In this document: piece after piece, positions 8,033 to 16,704 of the stretch
How the letters are laid out: every line of letters begins with the position of its first letter
How positions within the stretch are numbered: position 1 is the first letter of the stretch
NCBI RefSeq assembly: GCF_001940225.2
Contig: NZ_CP135164.1
Location: forward strand, 2,108,001 to 2,172,000
Length of the DNA stretch: 64,000 nt
Direction: 5' to 3'
Source of the DNA: Roseburia sp. 499
Lineage (GTDB): Bacteria; Bacillota; Clostridia; Lachnospirales; Lachnospiraceae
Position numbers and translations under genes: made by a program
The notes under the pieces: generated by a model
Database searches by the model: none
Seen by the model: the letters and a program-made list of their open reading frames with translations, nothing else
Told to the model about the DNA's origin: nothing

Positions 8033-9049
8033 CTATGCTAATTCGCTGAAGTATTTGATTGTACGAACCATCTGGCTTGTGTAGCTGTTTTCGTTATCGT
8101 ACCAAGAAACAACCTGTACTTCATATAAATCATCAGCAACTTTAGAAACCATAGTCTGAGTAGCGTCGAATAAAGAACCAAATCTCATTCCTACGATATC
8201 AGAAGATACGATTTCATCTTCGTTGTATCCGAAAGATTCGTTAGCTGCTGCTTTCATAGCTGCATTGATTCCTTCAACAGTTACGTCGTTACCTTTAACA
8301 ACTGCTGTTAAGATAGTTGTAGAACCTGTTGGGGTAGGTACACGCTGTGCAGAACCGATTAATTTTCCGTTTAATTCTGGAATAACTAATCCGATAGCCT
8401 TTGCAGCACCTGTGCTGTTAGGAACGATGTTAACTGCTGCTGCACGAGATCTTCTTAAATCACCTTTTCTCTGAGGTCCGTCTAATGTCATCTGATCTCC
8501 TGTGTAAGCATGGATTGTACACATAATACCAGACTGAATTGCTGCATATTTGTTTAAAGCGTCAGCCATTGGAGCTAAGCAGTTTGTTGTACAAGAAGCT
8601 GCAGAAATAACTGTATCATCAGCTTTCAGTGTATTGTGGTTTACATTGTAAACGATTGTAGGAAGGTCATTTCCTGCTGGAGCAGAAATAACAACTTTAC
8701 GAGCACCTGCTTTGATATGAGCAGAAGCTTTTTCTTTGGATGTATAGAATCCTGTACATTCAAGAACAACGTCTACTTTTAATTCTCCCCATGGGCAATT
8801 GCTAGCATCAGCTTCAGCGTAGATTTTGATTTCTTTTCCATCAACTGTAATAGAATCTTCTCCAGCTGTTACTTTATCTGCTAATTCATATTTACCCTGA
8901 GATGAATCATATTTTAACAAGTGTGCTAACATTTTAGGGCTTGTTAAATCGTTGATTGCTACTACTTCGTATCCTTCTGCACCGAACATCTGTCTGAAAG
9001 CTAAACGTCCAATACGTCCAAATCCATTGATTGCTACTCTTACTGACAT
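8033..9049 (-). CDS. gap: Glyceraldehyde-3-phosphate dehydrogenase
   Basis: A 338-residue NAD-type dehydrogenase. It oxidises and phosphorylates glyceraldehyde 3-phosphate to 1,3-bisphosphoglycerate. The nucleotide fold begins [14 protein letters not shown], and the Asp in VAINDLT favours NAD. The catalytic Cys is in [12 protein letters not shown] (about residue 155) and the catalytic His near residue 180 in TIHAYTGDQ. The end WYDNENSY is typical of the family. GGAGG stands 9 nt before the ATG. A consensus promoter at 9119-9147 drives it, and it heads the cluster followed by pgk and tpiA. Confidence 0.98.
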   Translation of the reverse strand: MSVRVAINGFGRIGRLAFRQMFGAEGYEVVAINDLTSPKMLAHLLKYDSSQGKYELADKVTAGEDSITVDGKEIKIYAEADASNCPWGELKVDVVLECTGFYTSKEKASAHIKAGARKVVISAPAGNDLPTIVYNVNHNTLKADDTVISAASCTTNCLAPMADALNKYAAIQSGIMCTIHAYTGDQMTLDGPQRKGDLRRSRAAAVNIVPNSTGAAKAIGLVIPELNGKLIGSAQRVPTPTGSTTILTAVVKGNDVTVEGINAAMKAAANESFGYNEDEIVSSDIVGMRFGSLFDATQTMVSKVADDLYEVQVVSWYDNENSYTSQMVRTIKYFSELA

Positions 9050-9118
9050 GTTTAATTCCTCCTAGTTTTGAATGAATTTAATATTTCTTTTTGGATATCA
9101 AACCCAAAATCTGTTATC

Positions 9119-9147
9119 ATTGTACCCAATCTTTGTCCAAAATTCAA
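9119..9147 (-). promoter_or_regulatory. Sigma-A promoter of gap
   Basis: On the minus strand TTGAAT (9142-9147), a 17-nt spacer and TACAAT (9119-9124). The leader to the ATG is about 60 nt. The rest of the gap to hisJ is A/T rich and shows only the divergent hisJ promoter. Confidence 0.65.
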
Positions 9148-9247
9148 GTAGGTTTTTTAACTTTGTTAATTTTTTCACTATTTTTTTACATGTAATATAC
9201 TTTTACCCCACATTTTACTTATTGTGCTGACTTTGCTACTTTGTATT

Positions 9248-9276
9248 TTGACAAAATAGTGCATTTCATATATAGT
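9248..9276 (+). promoter_or_regulatory. Sigma-A promoter of hisJ
   Basis: A perfect -35 TTGACA (9248-9253), a 17-nt spacer and -10 TATAGT (9271-9276). The leader of about 40 nt carries AAGGAG before the start at 9324. Confidence 0.75.
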
Positions 9277-9323
9277 AAACTGTGAAATATGAACAAAACC
9301 TTGTACAAAAAGGAGACTTTTCT

Positions 9324-10124
9324 ATGCTTTGGGACACACATATGCACACACATTTTTCCGGCGACAGTGAAGCCGATTCACGCGAAATGGTTCATTCTGC
9401 CATATCAAAGGGATTGGATGGTCTATGCTTTACGGATCATCTGGATATTGATTATCCCAATGCCCCATCAGAATTTCTGATTGATTTCTCTGCTTATTTT
9501 GATGAACTGACTCAGGTGCAGGCAGATTTTTCTTCGGACTTTCCGGTTCTTATTGGTCTGGAACTTGGCTTACAAGCACACCTTTCCAAGAAACTTCCGG
9601 AGATTGTATCTACACACCCCTTTGACTTTATAATTGGTTCTTCCCATGTGGTACATGGTATCGACCCTTACTATCCGGAATACTATGTTGGAAAAACAGA
9701 AGATGATGCCTATCTGGAATACTTTGAATCCATCCTGGAAAACCTTTCCACATTCGATTGTTTTGATGTATATGGTCATATCGACTATGTGGTACGATAC
9801 GGTCCTAACCGAAATACTTACTATACCTATGAAAAATTTGCCGATGTGATTGACGAAATCTTAAAAACCTTAATTCAGAAGGGAAAAGGCATTGAAATCA
9901 ACACAGGCGGCTTCAAATACGGTCTTGGACATCCCAATCCTACGGAAGCAATCCTGAAACGCTATCATGAACTTGGTGGCGAAATTATTACCATTGGTGC
10001 TGACGCACACAAACCGGAGCATGTTGCTTTTGACTTTGCAAAGGTACCAAATATCTTAAAAGAAGCCGGATTTTCTTACTATACTGTATTCAAAAACAGA
10101 AAACCTGAGTTTTATAAGTTGTAA
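9324..10124 (+). CDS. hisJ: Histidinol-phosphatase (PHP family)
   Basis: A 266-residue PHP-domain protein, probably removing phosphate from L-histidinol phosphate. Metal-binding motifs are visible: DTHMHTHFSGD (residues 3-13), FTDHLD, LIGLELG, GSSHVVHG, DVYGHIDYV and IGADAHKPEHV near the end. The start is set at 9324 because AAGGAG lies 8 nt upstream; the frame is open for 14 codons further up but has no ribosome binding site there. It stands alone on the plus strand with its own promoter and a hairpin terminator. Other his genes are absent from the window, so a different PHP phosphoesterase role is possible. Confidence 0.8.
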   Translation: MLWDTHMHTHFSGDSEADSREMVHSAISKGLDGLCFTDHLDIDYPNAPSEFLIDFSAYFDELTQVQADFSSDFPVLIGLELGLQAHLSKKLPEIVSTHPFDFIIGSSHVVHGIDPYYPEYYVGKTEDDAYLEYFESILENLSTFDCFDVYGHIDYVVRYGPNRNTYYTYEKFADVIDEILKTLIQKGKGIEINTGGFKYGLGHPNPTEAILKRYHELGGEIITIGADAHKPEHVAFDFAKVPNILKEAGFSYYTVFKNRKPEFYKL

Positions 10125-10137
10125 AAATACGAAAAGG

Positions 10138-10169
10138 AGCTGATTTGAAATAAAAATTTCAAATCAGCT
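10138..10169. terminator. Bidirectional terminator between hisJ and the LuxR-type gene
   Basis: A perfect 14-bp stem (AGCTGATTTGAAAT with ATTTCAAATCAGCT) around an AAAA loop. The right arm contains the stop codon of the convergent LuxR-type gene. T-rich DNA follows on both strands. Confidence 0.75.
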
Positions 10170-12543
10170 TTCGCTTTCTAGCTTCCATAACAGCCTCTGC
10201 TTTTCCCCTAACTCCCAGTTTTTTATAATTTTCCCTGCAATGATACTTTACTGCACTCTCCGTAATTCCAAGCAACTCCGCAATTTGTGTATTAGAAAGA
10301 CCTTCTGCCTGAAGCTTGAGAATTTTTACAGCATTATCAGAAAATACTTCTTCTTCCATACTTTTCACTTTCAGATAAGAGGGATAAGCAATGGCAACTG
10401 CTTCGGTCTCTTTCAGTACCTGTCTACGATATGCCTTCTGTTCCTTTATTTCTGCATCCTCTGCCTTCCAGCCCACTGACTTCAATAGTTCCCGAATAGC
10501 GGCTCCTTCTCTGGAAATAATTCTAACAAAATGATAATCCTCTGCTTCTCTCAACACCTCTAACAGTATCTCTTTCCATGCTACCTCTCCCATTCGATAA
10601 AGAGCAATACTCAAAAGTATCTTTGACTCCATGCGGATATACGGACGGTCCATGACCTTTGCGTAATACAAAAGCCGCTCCAACAGACTCTGTGCCCGCT
10701 CATACCTCCCATATAAAAGGTATCCTCTGACCTTTGCCAGATAATGATAACGGTTAAAAGTACAGAATTCCTCATCCTCTTTTGGAGCTTTCTCCATCCA
10801 TTCCTCAATCTGTGCTTTTTCCCCCTGATACAGCGCCAAACGAAACAAAAAAGTATCTATATTCGGAAGAAGCTTGTCCCCATGCTCTTTTACTGCTACA
10901 TTCCGAAAATGCTTCAAAATCTCTACCGCCTCTTCTATTTGTCCGTTAATCACATGAACCCTTGCCTGAATAGCAGCCGCCACAAAACACTGCTCTAATT
11001 TTCCTCCGGCTTCAGCCTGCATTCTTCCCCGACTCACAAGTGAAAGAATCTCATAGTTATCCCCGCCCTTTTCATAAAAACTCTCTGCAAGAGCAATATC
11101 TACAAAGCCCTTTCCATATTTTCCAAGCACGACAGCTACCGGCTTTCCTATCGTCTTTGCCAGTTCTCTGTCCCTTCTACTCCATTCACAGAAATCCTTT
11201 CCGCCGTTCATCTGCGACGGAAGATTACTGGTAACTGAAAATTCCGGCAGAGTAAGCTGGCGATTCGTGAGTAAAACAAATGCATTCTTCATAATATCAA
11301 TAAGGCCACCACTTCCTCGATGAGGTAGCGCAATATCCAAATACGCAATCCAGCTTTTTACTGCCTTTCTTTCACTTCCGGTTCTTCTCTTTTCCTGTGC
11401 TACCAGATTATCATACCACCGTTCACTCTCTTCCGTATTCATTAGAATAGACTGAAGCATGCACATCCCCGCAGTCAACTCAATACTTTCTGCTATGGTT
11501 TCTTCGGGCAAGGTCAGATAATAATGACGTAATTCATATAAATATCCACTGCCCGGATTCTTTCTGGCATTGTCAATCAACAAACTTCCTACTCTGTTTT
11601 TGTTCCCGCAGGCTTTATACATACGAAGTGCATCCATTACCATGCCTTCCTGTTCATAAAACAATCCTGCATTGTAAAACAGTTCATCTCTCTGCTGCTT
11701 GTTATACCTATTCTGGAAGCTGCGTCTCAGGCTTTCCAACATGGCCGGTTCATAATGGTAAACCCCATTTTCTTCGTAAAGAAAGTTTCCCGTCTCCCAT
11801 GATTTCTGGATTAAATAAGGTACGTTTGTCTTTCCTGTAATATGTTCTGCCATCTGCATCGTAAAGCTGTCTACCACACTCATCTGCATCAGGAATTCCA
11901 ACAGTTCTGTATCCCACTGATCATATACATTATAATCCAGATAATCCCAAAATATCTGTTGCACCTGCTTTATCGTATCCTCTGTAAAGGTTTTCCCATC
12001 CTGCAACAGCTCTGCAACAATCCTGATTGCCATCCCATGTCCTCTGGCTACCTGATTTACTCGCTGCAGAGTATCTTCATTTGCTACAATACCACTCTGT
12101 TCAAAATAGCGTTCCAGCATACCACGATCAAATTTAAGTTCTTCTTCCTCTATTATCATAAATGGATACTGTTTCAAAGTAGCAGCCAGAAGCCACGATG
12201 GACAACGGCACCGTCCCACCAGTATAAGCCATATATCCCTTCTTCCGCTCAGTTCCACAATAGCACTTCGCACATCTTCCGGCTCTGCAAGCTGAATATC
12301 ATCTATCACTACGATAGTTCTTCCCGATTCCCTGTCCCCAATACTTTCTGATATAGCAAGTTCATTAACAAGCACATTTCCTGCGTTGAAATACAAGTAT
12401 TCCATACGTTTCAGATAGTTCCTGACCAAAGCCGTCTTTCCATATCCGGTAGCCCCATAGAGATACACTGTCTGCGCATTTTTTTGTGCTTCTTTTAGTT
12501 TTATTCTTGCCTTTCGTGGCGATATATAGATTTCTTCTTGCAT
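10159..12543 (-). CDS. MalT-like LuxR-family ATP-dependent transcriptional regulator
   Basis: A 794-residue STAND-type regulator. Walker A GATGYGKT lies near residue 30 and a Walker B-like IVVIDDIQLA near residue 80; a long helical repeat region follows, and the LuxR helix-turn-helix is at the C-terminus (about 735-790: ILKLQAEGLSNTQIAELLGI, then ESAVKYHCRENYKKLGV). Such proteins bind ATP and an inducer, then activate a promoter. I chose the ATG at 12543; a GGAGG lies some 12 nt upstream. It stands between hisJ and the beta-propeller gene without an obvious target next to it. Confidence 0.85.
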   Translation of the reverse strand: MQEEIYISPRKARIKLKEAQKNAQTVYLYGATGYGKTALVRNYLKRMEYLYFNAGNVLVNELAISESIGDRESGRTIVVIDDIQLAEPEDVRSAIVELSGRRDIWLILVGRCRCPSWLLAATLKQYPFMIIEEEELKFDRGMLERYFEQSGIVANEDTLQRVNQVARGHGMAIRIVAELLQDGKTFTEDTIKQVQQIFWDYLDYNVYDQWDTELLEFLMQMSVVDSFTMQMAEHITGKTNVPYLIQKSWETGNFLYEENGVYHYEPAMLESLRRSFQNRYNKQQRDELFYNAGLFYEQEGMVMDALRMYKACGNKNRVGSLLIDNARKNPGSGYLYELRHYYLTLPEETIAESIELTAGMCMLQSILMNTEESERWYDNLVAQEKRRTGSERKAVKSWIAYLDIALPHRGSGGLIDIMKNAFVLLTNRQLTLPEFSVTSNLPSQMNGGKDFCEWSRRDRELAKTIGKPVAVVLGKYGKGFVDIALAESFYEKGGDNYEILSLVSRGRMQAEAGGKLEQCFVAAAIQARVHVINGQIEEAVEILKHFRNVAVKEHGDKLLPNIDTFLFRLALYQGEKAQIEEWMEKAPKEDEEFCTFNRYHYLAKVRGYLLYGRYERAQSLLERLLYYAKVMDRPYIRMESKILLSIALYRMGEVAWKEILLEVLREAEDYHFVRIISREGAAIRELLKSVGWKAEDAEIKEQKAYRRQVLKETEAVAIAYPSYLKVKSMEEEVFSDNAVKILKLQAEGLSNTQIAELLGITESAVKYHCRENYKKLGVRGKAEAVMEARKRKLI

Positions 12544-12645
12544 CACCCAGATGCCCCTCCTCCGTATAAAAACATTATCATGACAATTATATTTTATCAG
12601 AAATAATTCAGAAATAAAACTGACCGAAAGGATAGTTCTCGTTTT

Positions 12646-14640
12646 TTACTCAGAAATCTGCTCCAGCAGACTGCCATCTTCAAGACTATAAGCCTCGATT
12701 CTTCCATCCCCATACATCAAATAGAAAACGTCTCCGATATACGTTCCACGCACGTCGGCATAAATTCCATCGGCATTTCTGTTACAAGATATTTTCATTT
12801 TCTGCAGGAAACCTCCATTTTCATAGGAAAATAGCAAATAGTCCTCTTTTTCCTCTTCTCCGCTCCATCCTTCTGCATAAAATCCAAACAGGTTCTTTTT
12901 CGTATCAATCATAACAGCTTTATAGTTGTATAATCCTTCCGAATAGTCATACTCAGAAAGAGCATACTTATCCTGTTCGGTTACATCTGCCGGATTGGAA
13001 ATATCAAACATAGAAATTTTCATACCTTCTGTACGCCCTATTTCTTCATCTGCTTCCATTCCAATTCCAAGCAACAGATTTTCATTATAAAAATGCAGGT
13101 ACTCGGAAAATCCACTGATTTTCAGTTCTCCTAATATTTCAGGATTCTTTGGATCTGATAAATCTACAGAGAACAGAGGGTCCGTCTGACGGAACGTAAC
13201 AAAATATCCCGTATCTCCCATAAACCGCGCAGAATAGATTTGCTCGTCTTCTGCCAACCCTTCGATTTCTCCTACTATTTCCAGATTTTTATCTAAAACA
13301 TAGAGACTGTTATACTGAGTAGAATCTATGGTCTCATATCCTAGGAAATCCTCAAAAATATCGTCTATTACCCGTTCTCTCTTATAAGAATTCACCGTGA
13401 CCACCATTCTCAAATATCCATCATACTCATTGATTGCCATATCATCCAGAAGAATTCCTTTCACGCTTCCTTCCGCATCCTTATGCAAGATTCCATTTTC
13501 ATAATAGAATCTTATTATACTAGTCTTATTGCTATAAACTCCATCCTCGTCCGTCTCACAGTCATAAACATTATCCAGCACATAAATATCTGAATCTGTC
13601 ACATAGACCCTATCAGCCGCACTTACAACCGCCTTTGTATCTTTAAATTTTTCCGGATTGTCCAAGTCTACCGTTGCCATTACCAGATAACTAGAGCTAT
13701 CAGCTTCTTCCGGAAAATAGATGGATGAGGCTGACATCGCCTTTCCTTCCAGAACGGGAACATAATCCTCATAATATTTTCGTCCCTGTAACTTATCTAC
13801 ACCACAATTCAAAAAGCAATACAAATATCCGTCTGTAATTCTGGAATCCAAATAGCTACCCTTCATGGTAAAAACATGTTCCTGTTTTGGCTTAGCACGG
13901 TCTGTAATATCGTAGATATAAACCTTTTGAAATGCCGTTCCGTACGCCACGTTCCGAACGGAAAATTCACCCCTATCGGCATCTTCATCCACGGTATCTT
14001 CTGACCAGCAGGATTCCATAATCACCAGACTGTCCTTCCATACATATAGTTCCAAAATATTATCAAATCCATCTATACGTGTAACTTCTTTTAATCCACC
14101 CTGGGTGTCTGCAATCTGTACGGACTGGGAATAATCTTCGTTGGTAACAATCTGATACAGATATCTACCATCATTTTTAATAATATCCGCCTCATCTACC
14201 CCTTCCTCTTGCTTGTTGGTATCTGCATACTCTCGATTTCCTTCAACATTTTGTTGATCCGCAGTTGCAGATTCCTCTACTGCATCCTCCATTATCATGT
14301 CACCCTTCATAGTGCTATATACCGTATATTCTTTCTCCCTCTTACGAAAGAAATCATACAATTCATCATAAGAAGTATTTTCCTGTATCTGCGCGAAATC
14401 TTCTTTCGTTTCTGATTTTGAATCGTTTGGCATGGTTCCTATATTTTTTCCTACAAACACAACTAATACCAGACAAGCCGCCGCTGCTGCCATGCTGTAC
14501 CATGCGCGAAAATGTTTTTTCTGCTTCTTTCCTGCATTTTCCTCTAAAAACTTTCTCATATTTTCCGGCCTCAGACTTTCCGGTACGTTCTCCTGTTCTG
14601 TTGCATCCCTTATGATTTTTTCCAAATCTTTCTCTTCCAT
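12646..14640 (-). CDS. Membrane-anchored beta-propeller protein, likely partner of the adjacent ECF sigma factor
   Basis: A 664-residue protein. About 45 cytoplasmic residues (MEEKDLEKIIRDATEQENV...) precede one helix (SMAAAAACLVLVVFVG, about 48-64); the rest should lie outside. The outer part matches what I know of the secreted beta-propeller family PF09826: EGVDEADIIKNDGRYLYQI, repeated VYDI/MFDISNP segments and DLSDPKNPEILGELKISGFSEY. The start is preceded by GGAGGTG and lies 3 nt after the stop of the sigma gene. A short cytoplasmic tail, one helix and a large sensor encoded right after an ECF sigma gene suggest an anti-sigma role; that is inference, as no zinc-binding anti-sigma motif is present. 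Confidence 0.75.
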   Translation of the reverse strand: MEEKDLEKIIRDATEQENVPESLRPENMRKFLEENAGKKQKKHFRAWYSMAAAAACLVLVVFVGKNIGTMPNDSKSETKEDFAQIQENTSYDELYDFFRKREKEYTVYSTMKGDMIMEDAVEESATADQQNVEGNREYADTNKQEEGVDEADIIKNDGRYLYQIVTNEDYSQSVQIADTQGGLKEVTRIDGFDNILELYVWKDSLVIMESCWSEDTVDEDADRGEFSVRNVAYGTAFQKVYIYDITDRAKPKQEHVFTMKGSYLDSRITDGYLYCFLNCGVDKLQGRKYYEDYVPVLEGKAMSASSIYFPEEADSSSYLVMATVDLDNPEKFKDTKAVVSAADRVYVTDSDIYVLDNVYDCETDEDGVYSNKTSIIRFYYENGILHKDAEGSVKGILLDDMAINEYDGYLRMVVTVNSYKRERVIDDIFEDFLGYETIDSTQYNSLYVLDKNLEIVGEIEGLAEDEQIYSARFMGDTGYFVTFRQTDPLFSVDLSDPKNPEILGELKISGFSEYLHFYNENLLLGIGMEADEEIGRTEGMKISMFDISNPADVTEQDKYALSEYDYSEGLYNYKAVMIDTKKNLFGFYAEGWSGEEEKEDYLLFSYENGGFLQKMKISCNRNADGIYADVRGTYIGDVFYLMYGDGRIEAYSLEDGSLLEQISE

Positions 14641-14643
14641 ATG

Positions 14644-15120
14644 CTACACCTCCAACTCTTTTTTCATTTTCTGAAGTGCCCTGCGGTATCGGGAGCGTAC
14701 TGTACTGTGATTTTTTCCGGTAATTTCTGCTATTTCTTCTCCCTTGTATCCGCCAAATAATGATAATCCTACAATCAGTCTTTCTTCTTCCTCCAATTGA
14801 AAAAACACCTGCTTTACTGCCGAGTTCATGGCAAAATCCTCTTCTTGCACAAGATTTCGTTCCTCTACTAGAGAAAGTTCCGTAATATCTTCTTCCTTAC
14901 GAAACCACTTTTTCATTCTCCTTTTGCAACGGTTTACCAAAATTGTCATCATCCAGGAACGAAACTTTTCCTTATCCTTCAATTGATGTCTTTTCTCATA
15001 AGCTATTAACACTGCATCCTGAACGGCATCTTCTGCCTCCTGCTGATTTCTCATATAATAATAGGCAACCCGATACAATTCGGGATACACTGCTTCGTAC
15101 CACTTCATAAATTCTTCCAT
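14644..15120 (-). CDS. ECF-type RNA polymerase sigma factor
   Basis: A 158-residue sigma-70 family protein with only regions 2 and 4. Region 2 runs from about residue 10 to 80 (YRVAYYYMRNQQEAEDAVQDAVLIAYEK, then FRSWMMTILVNRCKRRMKK); region 4 from about 105 (LSLFGGYKGEEIAEITGKNHSTVRSRYRRALQKMKKEL). The start at 15120 is favoured by GGAGGTG 7 nt upstream; the frame extends to 15165 without one. A weak ECF-like promoter candidate (CAACATTTT then GACTC, about 15171-15201) lies in front, which would fit autoregulation but is low confidence. The beta-propeller gene follows directly. Confidence 0.9.
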   Translation of the reverse strand: MEEFMKWYEAVYPELYRVAYYYMRNQQEAEDAVQDAVLIAYEKRHQLKDKEKFRSWMMTILVNRCKRRMKKWFRKEEDITELSLVEERNLVQEEDFAMNSAVKQVFFQLEEEERLIVGLSLFGGYKGEEIAEITGKNHSTVRSRYRRALQKMKKELEV

Positions 15121-15221
15121 AAACTCACCTCCGTCAAATTCAAGCATTACTGAAATGCATTTCATATATTAAGAGTCTTTTTTCTTTTAAAATGTTGCAT
15201 CTATTTTACCAAAAAAAATTA

Positions 15222-15249
15222 ATAAAAAAAAGGAGGCTGATATCAGCCC
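15222..15249 (-). terminator. Terminator of the sigma-D-driven chemoreceptor gene
   Basis: GGCTGATATCAGCC forms a 7-bp palindromic stem followed on the minus strand by a run of eight T after TCC. It sits about 25 nt after the chemoreceptor stop codon. Confidence 0.85.
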
Positions 15250-15275
15250 CTATTTTCCGTTGATTATCTCTAATC

Positions 15276-16571
15276 CTATATTTCTTTTTTTATGTTATTT
15301 ACATTAAACTTACTAATATTTTCTACTAATTCATCTGCAACGGTTGTAAGTTGCATTGTAGAATTCTTGCAAGCATCTACTATTTTATCAAATTCTTCCA
15401 TAGAATCGCTTGTCTCTTTTGCACTGACACTATTCTTCTCTGCTGCATTGCTCAATATCTCAATTCCATTTTCCATATCTTTCTTATATCCTTCCAAACC
15501 ACTTACTTCAGAAGTAATCTCTGTAATGGAATCACTAACCTGCGCTATTTCAGTGTTCAAAGATGTAAAAATGCTCTCGGTTTCCCTTATCTTCTCATTC
15601 TGTTTTACAAATGCTTCTGATACCTGCTGTGTAATATCTACACTTACATTAGAATTCTCAATCAGCTCATTTACAATTGCATTAATCTGCTCTGACGATT
15701 CTCTGGACTGATCTGCCAATGTTCGGATTTCTTCTGCTACTACTGCAAATCCCTTTCCCTGCTCGCCAGCTCTTGCTGCTTCAATACTTGCATTCAATGC
15801 AAGTAGATTTGTCTGGCTGGAAATTCCGGCAATAATCTCTGTTACCGTACGAATCTGCATAGCCGACTGATTCGTAAGATCTGTCTGATTTCTTACATTT
15901 TCTACGGCTGTACTGCTTGTTTTACTGATGGATACCAGTTCTTCCATAATACTGTCTGCCATTCTATTACATTCTTTCATCTTTTCAGCACTATTCGTTA
16001 AAATTTCTACATTCTGAACAATTCCATCAATTGCATTGCTCATATCATCAACCTTCTGTTCCATGTCTTCGGTACGCTCGGCCTGTGAAATTGTATTTCC
16101 TATGATAGACTCTACTTCCGCGCTAACGTGAACCATAGATTCATTCATGTTTTCAAATGATTCTTGAAAATCCCCAGACACCTCTTTCAAAGTTGCAGAG
16201 GCATTATGTATTGCAGATACAATTTTGGCAAAAGACACCACTGTATCATTTACAGAATGTACCATTTCCCCTAATGCATCATTTCTTTCCGCCAATTTAT
16301 TTTCTTTTACCTCCAGGGAACCATCTGCTATATTCCCTAAATTTTTCATAATCTTTCCTACTCGATCAAGCAACCATTTTACCGCCAATATAACCATAAC
16401 TAACACCAATACCATTAGCAGTACGGTAAATATAGTTCCCAAAAATACGGACATGTTACCATCTTTCACCTGATTCAAGATAATAACGATAAATATAGCT
16501 GCTATAATAATTGGGCATACAATAACTCCGCTCAAAGTAAATAATAAATTCCTATTCTTCTCCTTCTCCAT
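15276..16571 (-). CDS. Methyl-accepting chemotaxis protein lacking a ligand domain
   Basis: A 431-residue receptor. Two helices ([24 protein letters not shown] and [22 protein letters not shown]) are joined by only about 10 residues, so there is no extracellular sensor. A HAMP-like stretch follows, then the long coiled-coil signalling domain with the conserved hairpin tip [20 protein letters not shown] (near residues 260-280). It may respond to membrane state or a partner protein. The ATG at 16571 has GGAGG 8 nt upstream; a GTG at 16589 would put that site inside the gene. The promoter fits sigma-D. Confidence 0.9.
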   Translation of the reverse strand: MEKEKNRNLLFTLSGVIVCPIIIAAIFIVIILNQVKDGNMSVFLGTIFTVLLMVLVLVMVILAVKWLLDRVGKIMKNLGNIADGSLEVKENKLAERNDALGEMVHSVNDTVVSFAKIVSAIHNASATLKEVSGDFQESFENMNESMVHVSAEVESIIGNTISQAERTEDMEQKVDDMSNAIDGIVQNVEILTNSAEKMKECNRMADSIMEELVSISKTSSTAVENVRNQTDLTNQSAMQIRTVTEIIAGISSQTNLLALNASIEAARAGEQGKGFAVVAEEIRTLADQSRESSEQINAIVNELIENSNVSVDITQQVSEAFVKQNEKIRETESIFTSLNTEIAQVSDSITEITSEVSGLEGYKKDMENGIEILSNAAEKNSVSAKETSDSMEEFDKIVDACKNSTMQLTTVADELVENISKFNVNNIKKEI

Positions 16572-16615
16572 TTTCGTTTCCTCCGTCACGTATTTTTTTC
16601 ATCCATATACTTTAG

Positions 16616-16642
16616 TTATCGGTAGTTTTTTAGATAACTTTA
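16616..16642 (-). promoter_or_regulatory. Sigma-D (FliA/SigD)-type promoter of the chemoreceptor
   Basis: On the minus strand TAAA (16639-16642), a 15-nt spacer and ACCGATAA (16616-16623). This matches the sigma-28 pattern TAAA-N15-GCCGATAA at all but one position, and it stands about 45 nt before a chemotaxis gene, the expected regulon. Confidence 0.7.
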
Positions 16643-16686
16643 GCCTCAGTGCTGACTTCTGAATTAAATTTTGTCCCTCTGAGGCT
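16642..16686. terminator. Possible terminator hairpin after the ABC exporter operon
   Basis: AGCCTCAG (16642-16649) pairs with CTGAGGCT (16679-16686), 19 nt after the stop of the last ABC gene. There is no long T-run on the minus strand, so termination strength is uncertain. Its lower arm touches the -35 of the sigma-D promoter. Confidence 0.4.
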
Positions 16687-16704
16687 TTCGTTAAAAACTA
16701 TGTC

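Noticed and set aside
15171..15201. An ECF-type autoregulatory promoter in front of the sigma factor gene.
   Set aside because: The match (CAACATTTT ... GACTC) is loose and the specificity of this sigma factor is unknown; mentioned only as a weak candidate.
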